Shown here in pieces: positions 35,676 to 44,810 of a stretch of DNA of 64,000 nucleotides. This DNA comes from Streptomyces spectabilis (lineage in GTDB: Bacteria > Actinomycetota > Actinomycetes > Streptomycetales > Streptomycetaceae): positions 3,730,501-3,794,500 of the forward strand of contig NZ_CP023690.1 in assembly GCF_008704795.1 (NCBI RefSeq). The letters run 5' to 3'. A model generated the notes under the pieces. The model searched no databases. It worked only from the letters and a program-made list of their open reading frames with translations, and was not told the origin of the DNA. The translations under genes and the position numbers were made by a program. Each line of letters opens with the position of its first letter. Position 1 is the first letter of the stretch.

Positions 35676-37091
35676 CTACTCCGGGACGGTCACCAGCCAG
35701 CGCGTGGCCGCCCGCGGCCGCAGGTAGCAGAGCCAGTACAGCGTCGCGCCGCCCACGATGCCGCCGGTCCACAGGAGGTAGCGCGCCTCCTGCTGGCTGA
35801 GCACGTACGCGAGGACGGCGATGAGGACCACCGGGACGCCGGGCCACAGCGGCATCCGCCAGGCGGGAGCGGCCCCGTGGCCGCCCCGGCGGGCGAGCAG
35901 CGCCGCCACCGCGACGAGCAGGTACATGCCGGTCACGGACACCCCGGTGACGCCGTAGAGGGTGTCGAGGTTCACGAAGCACAGCGCGGCGCCGGGGACG
36001 CCCACCAGGAGCGTGGCGACCCACGGGGAGCCGAAGCGGCCGCCGAGCCGCGACAGGACCGCGTTGACCGGCTGCGGCCAGGCCTTGTCGCGCGCGGAGG
36101 CGTACAGGACGCGGGAGTTCTGGATGACCATGACGATGCCCGCGTTGATGATGGCGAGGGCCACGCACAGGCTGATGAAGGTGCCGACGCCGGAGCTGGA
36201 CCAGGCGGTGACCATGGCGCCGATGTCGCCGCCGGTGAGCGCGGCGAGGTCCGGCGCGCCCATGGTGATCGCGGCGACCGGCACGAGCAGCACGACGGCG
36301 GAGATGCCGAGGGTGAGCAGCACGGTGCGGGCCACGTTGCGGCGCGGGTTCTCCATCTCCTCGGAGAGGTAGACGGCGGTGGAGAAGCCCTGCGTGACGA
36401 AGAGCGCGATGGCGAGCCCGGAGACGATGAGCATCGCGGTGACGGTCTTCGTGCCGTCGCCGGAGCCACTGGCCACGGAGAGGTCGACGAGGCTGCCCGC
36501 GCCGCGCTCGGCGTGCGCGAAGCCGAGGACGGCCACGACGGCGGCCGCGACCACTTCGAGGACCAGGAAGATCCCGGTGATCCAGGCGTTGGCCCGCAGG
36601 TCGAGCAGGCCCGCGAGGGTGGCGAGGAGCATCACGCCGGCGCCCGCGTAGGCGGGTTCGATCTTCACCAGGGGCGCGAGGTAGTCGGCCGTGCCCATGG
36701 CGATCACGGGCGGCACGATCATCACGACGAGCAGGGAGAGCACGAACACGAGCCAGCCCGCGAGCCGTCCGGCCATCGTGGAGACCATCGCGTACTCGCC
36801 GCCCGCGCTGGGGATCAGCGTGCCGAGCTCGGAGTAGCAGAAGGCCACGCCCACGCAGAGCAGCGCGCCGATGGCGATGGTGAGGGTGGTGGCGGTGCCG
36901 AGCGTGGAGAACAGGTCGGGCACGACCACGAAGAGCGTGGACGCGGGCGTCACGCAGGACAGCGTGAGCAGGGTGCCGCCGACGACGCCGATGGACCGCT
37001 TCAGCTTGCGGGGCGCGGCCGGGGACCCGGCCGGTCCCTCCGCCACAGGGGCGGCCACGGACTGCGGCGGCGTGTGCAGCGTTTCGGTCAT
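35676..37091 (-). CDS. APC-family amino acid/polyamine permease
   Basis: 471 aa from ATG 37091 (a TTG at 37118 is also in frame). Twelve membrane helices, with the conserved first-helix sequence KRSIGVVGGTLLTLSCVTPASTLF, the SAGGEYAMV loop, GFSTAVYLSEEM and NSRVLYASARD, all typical of the APC superfamily. The long AT-rich upstream region may contain its promoter. It probably imports an amino acid or amine; the neighbouring PLP enzyme and methylmalonate-semialdehyde dehydrogenase leave the substrate open. Confidence 0.88.
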   Translation of the reverse strand: MTETLHTPPQSVAAPVAEGPAGSPAAPRKLKRSIGVVGGTLLTLSCVTPASTLFVVVPDLFSTLGTATTLTIAIGALLCVGVAFCYSELGTLIPSAGGEYAMVSTMAGRLAGWLVFVLSLLVVMIVPPVIAMGTADYLAPLVKIEPAYAGAGVMLLATLAGLLDLRANAWITGIFLVLEVVAAAVVAVLGFAHAERGAGSLVDLSVASGSGDGTKTVTAMLIVSGLAIALFVTQGFSTAVYLSEEMENPRRNVARTVLLTLGISAVVLLVPVAAITMGAPDLAALTGGDIGAMVTAWSSSGVGTFISLCVALAIINAGIVMVIQNSRVLYASARDKAWPQPVNAVLSRLGGRFGSPWVATLLVGVPGAALCFVNLDTLYGVTGVSVTGMYLLVAVAALLARRGGHGAAPAWRMPLWPGVPVVLIAVLAYVLSQQEARYLLWTGGIVGGATLYWLCYLRPRAATRWLVTVPE

Positions 37092-37129
37092 ACGAAGATT
37101 CCGATCGGCTCGTACCAAGGGGGCGGCAG

Positions 37130-37330
37130 AGCGTCATGGAAACCTCCGCGTCAGGAAAACGTCAATGGCCGATTACCTACGGAATCCGCAGCTCTGACGA
37201 TCTTCAACTGACCAATGAATCGCAGAAGTTGGCGACTAAAGGTGGCAATTAGCTGGATGATTGACCCACTCGCCTTTGATAGCAAGGTCGAATTCTGATC
37301 ATGCCTTCTCCACCCCATTCGTCCCCTCCG
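37130..37330. promoter_or_regulatory. AT-rich intergenic leader upstream of the APC permease
   Basis: This stretch is visibly richer in A and T than anything else in the window (for example GATCTTCAACTGACCAATGA, GCAATTAGCTGGATGATTGA). It holds no frame with a good start and no clear palindrome. It lies between the start of the permease and the mmsA terminator. The gap 37092-37411 is about 320 bp in total. Confidence 0.5.
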
Positions 37331-37352
37331 TACGGGAACCGCAGCGGTTCGG

Positions 37353-37396
37353 CGAAAAAAGGAACGAAGCCGTCCGCAGGGCGGACGGCTTCGTTC
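37353..37396 (-). terminator. Rho-independent terminator of mmsA/iol operon
   Basis: A perfect 16-bp stem (37362-37377 and 37381-37396, 3-nt loop), followed on the minus strand by CTTTTTTCG. It begins 15 nt after the mmsA stop. Confidence 0.96.
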
Positions 37397-37411
37397 AGTG
37401 GTCTTGAGCTG

Positions 37412-38914
37412 TCAGTGATTGCGCGGGAACCCCAGGTCCACGCCCGCCGGGGCGTCCGAGGGGTCCGGCCACCGGGTCGTGACGACCTTGCCGCGCGTGT
37501 AGAAGTGCGTGCCGTCGTTGCCGTAGATGTGGTGGTCGCCGAAGAGGGAGTCCTTCCAGCCACCGAAGGAGTGGTAGCCCACCGGCACCGGGATCGGCAC
37601 GTTCACGCCGACCATGCCCGCCTCGACCTCCAGCTGGAAGCGGCGCGCGGCGCCGCCGTCCCGGGTGAAGACGGCCGTGCCGTTGCCGAACGGCGAGGCG
37701 TTGATGAGGGCGAGGCCCTCCTCGTACGTCTCGACGCGCAGCACGCACAGGACCGGGCCGAAGATCTCGTCCTTGTAGGCGTCCGCCGTCACCGGCACCC
37801 GGTCGAGCAGGGACAGACCGATCCAGTGGCCGTCCTCGTGGCCCTCGACGGTGTGGCCGGTGCCGTCCAGGACGACCTCGCAGCCCTGCGCGGCGGCGCC
37901 CGTCACGTACGACGCCACCTTGTCGCGGTGCGCGGCCGTGATGAGCGGGCCCATCTCGGAGGCCGGGTCGTTGCCCGGACCGATCTTGATCTGCTCGGCG
38001 CGCTCCTTGATCTTCGCGACGAGCTCGTCGCCGACCGAGCCGACCGCGACGACGGCCGAGATGGCCATGCAGCGCTCGCCCGCGGAGCCGTACGCGGCCG
38101 AGACCGCGGCGTCGGCGGCCGCGTCCAGGTCGGCGTCCGGAAGCACCAGCATGTGGTTCTTGGCGCCGCCGAGGGCCTGCACGCGCTTGCCGTTCGCGGA
38201 GGCCGTGGTGTGGATGTAGCGGGCGATCGGGGTCGAGCCCACGAAGGACACCGCCGCCACGTCCGGGTGGACCAGGAGGCGGTCCACGGCCACCTTGTCA
38301 CCGTGCACGACGTTGAAGACGCCGTCCGGCAGGCCCGCCTCGGCGAGCAGCTCCGCGACGCGCATCGACGCCGACGGGTCCTTCTCGCTGGGCTTCAGGA
38401 CGAAGGTGTTGCCGCACGCGATGGCCAGCGGGAACATCCACATCGGCACCATGGCCGGGAAGTTGAAGGGCGTGATGCCCGCGACGACGCCAAGGGGCTG
38501 GCGGATCGAGGAGACGTCCACACGGCTGGCGACCTGCGTCGACAGCTCGCCCTTGAGCTGCACGTTGATGCCGCACGCCAGGTCGACGACCTCCAGGCCG
38601 CGCGCCACCTCGCCGAGCGCGTCGGAGTGCACCTTGCCGTGCTCGGCGGTGATCAGCTCGGCGATCTCGTCGCGGTGCGCGTCAAGGAGCGCGCGGAACT
38701 TGAACAGGACGGACGTGCGCTGGGCGAGCGAGGACTGGCCCCAGGTCGCGTACGCGGCCTTGGCGGCGGCGACCGCCGCGTCCACCTCGTCCACGCTCGC
38801 GAAGGCCACGCGCGTGGTCACGGCACCGGTCGCCGGATCGGTGACCGGACCGTACGTGCCGGACGTCCCCTCGACGCTCTTGCCACCGATCCAGTGGTCG
38901 ACGGTCTTCGTCAT
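37412..38914 (-). CDS. mmsA: Methylmalonate-semialdehyde dehydrogenase (CoA-acylating)
   Basis: 500 aa, ATG 38914 with AAGGAG 8 nt upstream. An aldehyde dehydrogenase with ITPFNFPAMVPMWMFPLAIA, the catalytic Cys in SAGERCMAIS, and the CoA-acylating subclass features (PSEKDP, FGPVLCVL, INASPFGNGTAVF). The length is right for IolA/MmsA. It turns malonate semialdehyde or methylmalonate semialdehyde into acetyl- or propionyl-CoA, the last step of inositol and valine breakdown. It is the end of a minus-strand operon starting at iolC. Confidence 0.95.
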   Translation of the reverse strand: MTKTVDHWIGGKSVEGTSGTYGPVTDPATGAVTTRVAFASVDEVDAAVAAAKAAYATWGQSSLAQRTSVLFKFRALLDAHRDEIAELITAEHGKVHSDALGEVARGLEVVDLACGINVQLKGELSTQVASRVDVSSIRQPLGVVAGITPFNFPAMVPMWMFPLAIACGNTFVLKPSEKDPSASMRVAELLAEAGLPDGVFNVVHGDKVAVDRLLVHPDVAAVSFVGSTPIARYIHTTASANGKRVQALGGAKNHMLVLPDADLDAAADAAVSAAYGSAGERCMAISAVVAVGSVGDELVAKIKERAEQIKIGPGNDPASEMGPLITAAHRDKVASYVTGAAAQGCEVVLDGTGHTVEGHEDGHWIGLSLLDRVPVTADAYKDEIFGPVLCVLRVETYEEGLALINASPFGNGTAVFTRDGGAARRFQLEVEAGMVGVNVPIPVPVGYHSFGGWKDSLFGDHHIYGNDGTHFYTRGKVVTTRWPDPSDAPAGVDLGFPRNH

Positions 38915-38926
38915 GCAAGAACTCCT

Positions 38927-40804
38927 TCACAGATGGCGGCGCCGGGCGGACACGTGCCGGTCGTACTCCTCGCGGGCCTTGACCGCCGACGGGCGGGTCG
39001 CGATCTCGGCCACGGGCACATCCCACCACGCCTGTGCCGGGGGCGGGCCCGACACTGTGTCTGCCGTTTCCGTCTCCACGTAGACACATGTGGGGCCGTC
39101 CGCTTCGCGTGCTTCGCGCAGGGCCGCGCGCAGCTCGTCGACGGTCTTCGCCCGCCTCACGGGCAGCCCGAGCGAGGCCGCGTTGGCGGCCAGGTCCACG
39201 GGCAGCGGCCCGCCCGTGTACGTGCCGTCGGGCGCCCGGTAGCGGTAGTCGGTGCCGAAGCGCTCGCCGCCGACGGACTCCGAGAGGCCGCCGATGGAGG
39301 CGTAGCCGTGGTTCTGCAGGATGACGACCTTGATGGGGATGTCCTCCTGCACCGCCGTGACGATCTCGGTGGGCATCATCAGGTACGTGCCGTCGCCGAC
39401 CAGGGCCCACACGGGCCGCTCGGGCGCGGCCAGGGAGACGCCGATCGCCGCCGGGATCTCGTAGCCCATGCAGGAGTAGCCGTACTCGACGTGGTACTGG
39501 CGCGGCGAGCGGGCCCGCCACAGCTTGTGCAGATCGCCGGGGAGCGAGCCGGCCGCGTTGATGACGACGTCCTCGTCGGTGACGAGCGCGTCGAGGAGGC
39601 CGAGCACCTGCGCCTGCGTGGGGCGCGCGTCGGGCTCGTCGGCCGCGTACGCGGCGTCCACGCGCTGCTCCCAGCGCTCCTTGTCGTCCGTGTACGAGGC
39701 GACGTACGCGGGGTCGACGCGGTGGCCCGCGAGCGCCCCGGTCAGCGCCTCAAGGCCCGCGCGGGCGTCCGCGACCACCGTGGCGCCCGCCATCTTGTGG
39801 GCGTCGAACGGCGCGACGTTGAGGTTCACGAAGCGCACGCCGTCGCCGGTGAAGAGCGTGCCGGACGCGGTGGTGAAGTCGGTGTAGCGGGTGCCGACAC
39901 CGATCACCAGGTCGGCGCCGCGGGCCAGCTCTCCGGCCGTGGCGGTGCCGGTGTGGCCGATGCCGCCGACGTCCGCCGGGTGGTCGTGGCGCAAGGAGCC
40001 CTTGCCCGCCTGCGTGGACGCCACCGGGATGCCGGTCGCGTCGGCGAAGGCGCGCAGGGCGTCCTCCGCGGCGCTGTGGTGGACCCCCCCGCCCGCGACG
40101 ACCAGGGGCCGCGCGGCGGCGCGCACGGCCCGCGCCGCGGCCTGGACCTCGGCGGGGTCGGGTGCCTGGCGGCGCACCGCCCAGACGCGCTCGGCGAAGA
40201 AGTCCTCCGGCCAGTCGTGGGCCTCCGCCTGGACGTCCTGGGGCAGCGCGAGCGTCACCGCGCCCGTGGCGACCGGGTCGGTGAGCACCCGCATCGCCTG
40301 GAGCGCGGCGGGGATCAGCGCCTCGGGCCGGGTGACGCGGTCGAAGTACGCCGACACCGGGCGCAGGCAGTCGTTCACGGACACGTCGCCCGCGTACGGC
40401 ACTTCGAGCTGCTGGAGCACCGGGTCGGCCGGGCGGGTCGCGAAGACGTCGCCGGGCAGCAGCAGCACGGGCAGGTGGTTGATGGTCGCGAGCGCGGCGC
40501 CCGTGACCAGGTTGGTGGCGCCGGGGCCGATGGAGGTGGTGACGGCGTGGGTCGTCAGGCGCCCCGACTGCCGGGCGTGGCCGACGGCCGCGTGCACCAT
40601 GGCCTGCTCGTTGCGCCCCTGGTGGAAGGGCATCTCGGTGCCGTGCTCCAGCAGGGCCTGGCCGATCCCGGCGACGTTGCCGTGGCCGAAGATGCCCCAG
40701 GTCGCGCCGATGAGGCGCTGCCGGGCGCCGTCCCGCTCGGTGAACTGCCGGGCCAGGAAGCGCACCAGGGCCTGGGCGGTGGTGAGCCGGACCGTGCCGC
40801 TCAT
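38927..40804 (-). CDS. iolD: IolD, trihydroxycyclohexane-1,2-dione acylhydrolase
   Basis: 625 aa, thiamine-diphosphate enzyme: FGHGNVAGIGQAL, MVHAAVGHA, GATNLVTGAALATINHLPVLLLPGD and the ThDP motif GDGTYLMMPTEIVTA...N. The length and gene context match IolD, which opens the ring of 3D-trihydroxycyclohexane-1,2-dione to 5-deoxy-D-glucuronate. Starts within the iolB stop (ATGA) and is followed by mmsA after 12 nt. Confidence 0.95.
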   Translation of the reverse strand: MSGTVRLTTAQALVRFLARQFTERDGARQRLIGATWGIFGHGNVAGIGQALLEHGTEMPFHQGRNEQAMVHAAVGHARQSGRLTTHAVTTSIGPGATNLVTGAALATINHLPVLLLPGDVFATRPADPVLQQLEVPYAGDVSVNDCLRPVSAYFDRVTRPEALIPAALQAMRVLTDPVATGAVTLALPQDVQAEAHDWPEDFFAERVWAVRRQAPDPAEVQAAARAVRAAARPLVVAGGGVHHSAAEDALRAFADATGIPVASTQAGKGSLRHDHPADVGGIGHTGTATAGELARGADLVIGVGTRYTDFTTASGTLFTGDGVRFVNLNVAPFDAHKMAGATVVADARAGLEALTGALAGHRVDPAYVASYTDDKERWEQRVDAAYAADEPDARPTQAQVLGLLDALVTDEDVVINAAGSLPGDLHKLWRARSPRQYHVEYGYSCMGYEIPAAIGVSLAAPERPVWALVGDGTYLMMPTEIVTAVQEDIPIKVVILQNHGYASIGGLSESVGGERFGTDYRYRAPDGTYTGGPLPVDLAANAASLGLPVRRAKTVDELRAALREAREADGPTCVYVETETADTVSGPPPAQAWWDVPVAEIATRPSAVKAREEYDRHVSARRRHL

Positions 40805-41604
40805 CGGTATCCCTCCGTGTGGTCAGGGTGGAAGCAGATCTTCCATTCCCGCTCGTCCCCGGGTCCCGCCATGACGTTCAGGTAGTACATGGCGTGGCCC
40901 GGCTGGGCGACGGACGGGCCGTGCCAGCCGTCGGGGACGAGGACGGCGTCGCCGGAGCGCACTTCGGCGAGCACGTCGGTGCCGCCCTCGCGGGAGGGGG
41001 AGACCCGCTGGTAGCCGAAGCCGGACTCGCCCTCGATCTCGAAGTAGTAGATCTCCTCCAGCTCGGCCTCGACGCCGGGGCGGTGCTCGTCGTGCTTGTG
41101 CGGCGGGTACGACGACCAGTTGCCGCCGGGCGTGATGACCTCCACGGCGATCAGCCGGTCGCAGTCGAACGTGTCCGCCGCCGCGAAGTTGCGCACCTGC
41201 CGTGCGCAGGTGCCGCTGCCGCGGTGCTCGACGGGGACCTCCGGCGCGGGGCCGTAGCGGGCGGGGAGTCGGCGCTCGCACTTCGCTCCTGCCAGGGCGA
41301 AGCGGCCTCCCACGCCGGAGGCGATCTGGATGCGGGTATCGCGGGGAACGTAAGCGAAGTCACTCGCTCCGCTGAACACGCTCTCCCGGCCCAGGAGTTC
41401 GATGATCTCGCCCTCCGCGTGCACCGTACAGCCGCCGGTCAGCGGGAGCACGATCCATTCACTCTCCCCGGTGGCGAAGGAGTGCGACCCGCCGGGCGGC
41501 AGTTCGACGACGCGCAGACTGGAGTAGGTCCAGGCGGCGCGTTTCGGGTCGATGGCGAGGGCGTACGGGCCCTCGGCCGCGCTTCCCCTCGGTACGTGCG
41601 TCAT
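40801..41604 (-). CDS. iolB: IolB, 5-deoxy-glucuronate isomerase
   Basis: 267 aa, ATG 41604 with AGGAGG 6 nt upstream. Cupin-type protein with GNWSSYPPHKHDE and EEIYYFEIEGESGFGYQRV and DAVLVPDGWHGPSV, the metal-binding motifs of IolB/KduI-type isomerases. It converts 5-deoxy-glucuronate to 2-deoxy-5-keto-gluconate, the substrate of the iolC kinase encoded two genes upstream. The stop overlaps the iolD start. Confidence 0.95.
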   Translation of the reverse strand: MTHVPRGSAAEGPYALAIDPKRAAWTYSSLRVVELPPGGSHSFATGESEWIVLPLTGGCTVHAEGEIIELLGRESVFSGASDFAYVPRDTRIQIASGVGGRFALAGAKCERRLPARYGPAPEVPVEHRGSGTCARQVRNFAAADTFDCDRLIAVEVITPGGNWSSYPPHKHDEHRPGVEAELEEIYYFEIEGESGFGYQRVSPSREGGTDVLAEVRSGDAVLVPDGWHGPSVAQPGHAMYYLNVMAGPGDEREWKICFHPDHTEGYR

Positions 41605-41635
41605 GCGGGCCTCCTGTCGGGTGCGTACGTCACGG

Positions 41636-42580
41636 CTACAGCAGCCCGACGGCGGTGTCGACCGCGTCCGCCACGTCCCCGTCCACCGGGTACAGCAGCG
41701 TCCGCCCGGCCACCAGGCCGTACACGGTGGGCAACTGGAGCGCGCCGCGCCACTTCTCGAACACGGCGTCGGCGTCCTGGCTGCCCTGGCCGTACTTGCC
41801 GTTCTTGCCGTTCTTGCCGTCGCCGATGTCGCCGCCGAGCAGTACGGCGGGGAGCGTCGAGGTCTCCATGACGCGCGCCATGTCGTCCGGGTTCTCCGTC
41901 ACGGGCACCTTCAACCAGGTGTACGCCGAGGTGCCGCCGAGGCCCGAGGCGATGGCGATGGACCGGGTGACCGCGTCCGCGCTCAGGTCGTTGCGGAGCC
42001 CTTCGGGTGATCTGCGGCACAGGAACGGCTCGATGAACACCGGCAGCTGACGCTCCGCCATCGCGTCCACCGCCCGCGCGGTCGAGTACAGCGTGGCGAG
42101 CGACCCGGGGTCGTCGTAGTCGACGCGCAGCAGCAGCTTGCCCGCGTCGAAGCCGAGCCGCTCCAGGTCCTCGGCGCGGTGGCCGGTGAACCGGTCGTCC
42201 AGCTCGAAGGCGGCGCCCGCGAGCCCGCCCCGGTTCATGGACCCCATCACGACCTTGCCGTCGAGCGCGCCGAGCAGCAGCAGGTCGTCGAGGATGTCGG
42301 CGGTGGCGAGCACGCCGTCGACGCCGGGCCGGGACAGCGCCAGGCACAGCCGCTGCAGGAGGTCGGCCCGGTCGGCCATGGCCAGCGGGTCCTTGCCGAC
42401 CCCGAGCGCGCCGCGCGCCGGATGGTCCGCCGCGATGATCATCAACCGCCCGGAAGCCCCGACCAACGGCCGCCGCACCCGGCGGGCGGCGGCTTCGGCG
42501 ATGGCTTCGGGGTGGTGCGCACGCGTACGCACGAGCGCGGAGACGTCGACGGAGGCCCCTGCGGCAGTGGAGGGGCTCAC
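41636..42580 (-). CDS. Cgl0158-type TIM-barrel aldolase of the inositol locus
   Basis: 314 aa from GTG 42580, overlapping the iolC stop. A class I aldolase-like barrel: RLMIIAADHPARGALGVG, LLLRVDYDD, FIEPFLC and the candidate Schiff-base Lys in AYTWLKVPVTE. It resembles the Cgl0158 family found beside iolC in Corynebacterium. No iolJ is present here, so it is the likely 2-deoxy-5-keto-gluconate-6-phosphate aldolase (inference). A run of three 9-bp repeats (41795-41821) encodes KNGKNGKYG in a surface loop. Confidence 0.8.
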   Translation of the reverse strand: MSPSTAAGASVDVSALVRTRAHHPEAIAEAAARRVRRPLVGASGRLMIIAADHPARGALGVGKDPLAMADRADLLQRLCLALSRPGVDGVLATADILDDLLLLGALDGKVVMGSMNRGGLAGAAFELDDRFTGHRAEDLERLGFDAGKLLLRVDYDDPGSLATLYSTARAVDAMAERQLPVFIEPFLCRRSPEGLRNDLSADAVTRSIAIASGLGGTSAYTWLKVPVTENPDDMARVMETSTLPAVLLGGDIGDGKNGKNGKYGQGSQDADAVFEKWRGALQLPTVYGLVAGRTLLYPVDGDVADAVDTAVGLL

Positions 42581-43569
42581 CGCACGGCCCCCGCTTCCAG
42601 CGCGGCCTCGACCTCGGTCTCGTACGGCATGGCCGAAGAGCACTCCAGGCGCGAAGCGACGATCGCCCCGGCCGCGTTCGCGTACCGGATCACCCGCGGG
42701 AGCTCCCACCCGGCGAGCAGCCCGTGGCACAGCGCCCCGCCGAACGCGTCGCCCGCCCCGAGCCCGTTGAGCACCGAGACCGGCAGCGGCGGAACCTCCG
42801 CCACCGCGCCCGACCTGTCCATCGCGAGCACGCCCTTCGGGCCCTGTTTGACCACGGCGAGCTCGACACCCGCCGCGAGCAGGGCCTCAGCGGCGGCGCG
42901 CGGCTCGCGGGCGCCGGTCGCGATCTCCACCTCGTCCACGTTGCCGACGGCGACGGTCGCGTGCCGCAACGCGGCCGCGTAGTGGGGGCGCGCCGCGTCC
43001 GGGTCGTGCCAGAACATGGGCCGCCAGTCGAGGTCGAACACGGTGGTCCCGGCGGCGGGGCGGGCCGCGAGCGCGGCCAGGGTCGCCGTCCGGCTCGGCT
43101 CCTCGCTGAGGCCGGTACCGGTCATCCAGAAGATCCGGGCCGCGGCGATCGCGCCGAGGTCGAGCTCCTCCGCGCGGATCTCCAGATCGGGGGCCTTGGG
43201 CTGCCGGTAGAAGTACAGCGGGAAGTCGTCGGGCGGGAACACCTCGCAGAAGGTGACCGGCGTCGGCAGCCCCGGCACCTCGGCGACCCACCGCTCGTCG
43301 ACCCCGAACTCCCGCAGCCGGCCGCGGAGGTACTCGCCGAACGGGTCCTGTCCCGTCCGCGTGACGACGCCGACGCGCCGCCCGAGCCGGGCCGCCGCGA
43401 CCGCCACATTCGTCGCCGAGCCGCCGAGGAACTTCCCGAACGTCGTGACCTGCGACAACGGCACCCCGGCCTGGAGGGGGTACAGGTCCACACCGATCCG
43501 GCCCATGGTGATGACGTCGTACGGATCGGCGCCGGGGCCGGCGTGCGGATCCGGGTGCGGATCGGTCAC
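42577..43569 (-). CDS. iolC: IolC, 5-dehydro-2-deoxygluconokinase
   Basis: 330 aa from GTG 43569 (AAGGG 9 nt upstream); an ATG at 43578 is possible. PfkB/ribokinase fold: VITMGRIGVDLYP, KFLGGSATNVAVAAARLG near the start, and NGLGAGDAFGGALCHGLL with the catalytic Asp near the C-terminus. It phosphorylates 2-deoxy-5-keto-D-gluconate. It is the promoter-proximal gene of the minus-strand iol operon; the iolE-like gene is divergent. Confidence 0.94.
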   Translation of the reverse strand: MTDPHPDPHAGPGADPYDVITMGRIGVDLYPLQAGVPLSQVTTFGKFLGGSATNVAVAAARLGRRVGVVTRTGQDPFGEYLRGRLREFGVDERWVAEVPGLPTPVTFCEVFPPDDFPLYFYRQPKAPDLEIRAEELDLGAIAAARIFWMTGTGLSEEPSRTATLAALAARPAAGTTVFDLDWRPMFWHDPDAARPHYAAALRHATVAVGNVDEVEIATGAREPRAAAEALLAAGVELAVVKQGPKGVLAMDRSGAVAEVPPLPVSVLNGLGAGDAFGGALCHGLLAGWELPRVIRYANAAGAIVASRLECSSAMPYETEVEAALEAGAVR

Positions 43570-43636
43570 CCTGCACATCCCTTCGTGGTGGCTTCCCTCA
43601 GGTCTAATCCCGTCCCAGGAACCCTGTCAACATTTT

Positions 43637-43652
43637 GTCCTTACATTCGGAC
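43637..43652. promoter_or_regulatory. Candidate regulator site between iolC and the iolE-like gene
   Basis: GTCCTTACATTCGGAC has GTCC/GGAC ends in an AT-rich patch between the divergent starts. Only 5 of 8 arm positions are symmetrical, so this is a weak candidate for an inositol-pathway repressor. Confidence 0.35.
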
Positions 43653-43695
43653 TACTGCTTGACACTGTTCTCGGCGGGCGGCGAGGCTTGCGGCC

Positions 43696-44622
43696 ATGGC
43701 GCAGCAGACGGAGATGTCGCGTGGTTCCCGGTTGACCCGCATCCGGATCGGTTCGGCCCCCGACTCCTGGGGCGTGTGGTTCCCCGACGACCCCCAGCAG
43801 GTGCCGTGGAGCCGCTTCCTCGACGAGGTCGCCGCGTCCGGGTACGAGTGGATCGAGCTCGGCCCGTACGGCTATCTGCCGACCGACCCGGTCCTGCTCG
43901 CCGACGAGACGCGGCGGCGCGGCCTCAAGGTCTCGGCGGGCACCGTCTTCACCGGCCTGCACCACGGCCCGGCCGTGTGGGACAGGACGTGGGAGCACGT
44001 GTCCGCGATCGCCGGGCTCACCCGGGCGATGGGCGCGCGGCACCTCGTCGTCATCCCGTCCTTCTGGCGCGACGACAAGACCGGTGAGGTCCTGGAGGAC
44101 GCGACGCTGACGCCGGAGCAGTGGCGCCACCTCGCCTCCCAGACCGAGCGCCTGGGCCACGAGGTGCGCGAGCGCTACGGCCTGGACATCGTCGTCCACC
44201 CGCACGCGGACACCCACATCGACACCGAGGAGAACGTCGCCCGCTTCCTCGACGCCACGGACCCCGCCCTCGTCTCGCTGTGCCTGGACACCGGCCACTA
44301 CGCGTACTGCGGCGGCGACAGCGTCAAGCTGATCGAGACGTACGGCGAGCGCGTCGGATACCTCCACCTCAAGCAGGTGGACCCGGCGGTCCTGGCCGAA
44401 GTGCGGGCGCAGGACATGCCGTTCGGGCCCGCCGTCGGGCGCGGCGTGATGTGCGAGCCGCCCGCCGGGGTGCCCGCGCTCGAACCGGTCCTCGCGGCGG
44501 CCGAGAAGCTGGGCGTCGACCTGTTCGCCATCGTCGAGCAGGACATGTACCCGTGCGCCCCGGACAAGCCGCTGCCCATCGCCCGCCGCACCCGCGCCTT
44601 CCTGCGCTCCTGCGGGGCGTGA
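43696..44622 (+). CDS. IolE-like TIM-barrel dehydratase/isomerase
   Basis: 308 aa, ATG 43696. SAPDSWGVWFPDD and WIELGPYGYLPTDP and the metal-site pieces LDIVVHPHADTH and CLDTGHYAYCGGD are characteristic of xylose-isomerase-like IolE/IolH. IolE dehydrates 2-keto-myo-inositol to trihydroxycyclohexane-1,2-dione. It is transcribed away from the iolC operon; no iolG dehydrogenase is in this locus, though a Gfo/Idh gene lies at 61160. Perfect hairpin follows. Confidence 0.82.
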   Translation: MAQQTEMSRGSRLTRIRIGSAPDSWGVWFPDDPQQVPWSRFLDEVAASGYEWIELGPYGYLPTDPVLLADETRRRGLKVSAGTVFTGLHHGPAVWDRTWEHVSAIAGLTRAMGARHLVVIPSFWRDDKTGEVLEDATLTPEQWRHLASQTERLGHEVRERYGLDIVVHPHADTHIDTEENVARFLDATDPALVSLCLDTGHYAYCGGDSVKLIETYGERVGYLHLKQVDPAVLAEVRAQDMPFGPAVGRGVMCEPPAGVPALEPVLAAAEKLGVDLFAIVEQDMYPCAPDKPLPIARRTRAFLRSCGA

Positions 44623-44640
44623 GGCCCGCACGCCCCTGAC

Positions 44641-44680
44641 GGCTGAGGGGAGGCCGCGACCGCGCGGCCTCCCCTCAGCC
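44641..44680 (+). terminator. 18-bp perfect hairpin after the iolE-like gene
   Basis: Arms at 44641-44658 and 44663-44680 pair perfectly with a 4-nt loop, 18 nt after the stop. No U-tract, as is usual for this genome. The gap 44623-44965 is about 343 bp; apart from this hairpin and the palindrome below I see nothing. Confidence 0.85.
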
Positions 44681-44794
44681 GCGTCCCGGCGCGCCCGGTC
44701 GCCCCCATACCCTCTCGACGCGCGAAAGCGCCCCCAACACGCCGGGCGCCCGCGCCAGTCGAGCGCTTCACGTAGGTGACAAACACTGCACTCC

Positions 44795-44810
44795 TGTCAC
44801 ACATGTGACA
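44795..44810. promoter_or_regulatory. TGTCACA palindrome upstream of the small HTH gene
   Basis: TGTCACA-CA-TGTGACA, a perfect 7-bp inverted repeat with a 2-nt spacer; an extra GGTGACA half-site starts at 44775. It lies about 155 nt before the HTH gene and looks like an operator. Confidence 0.6.
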
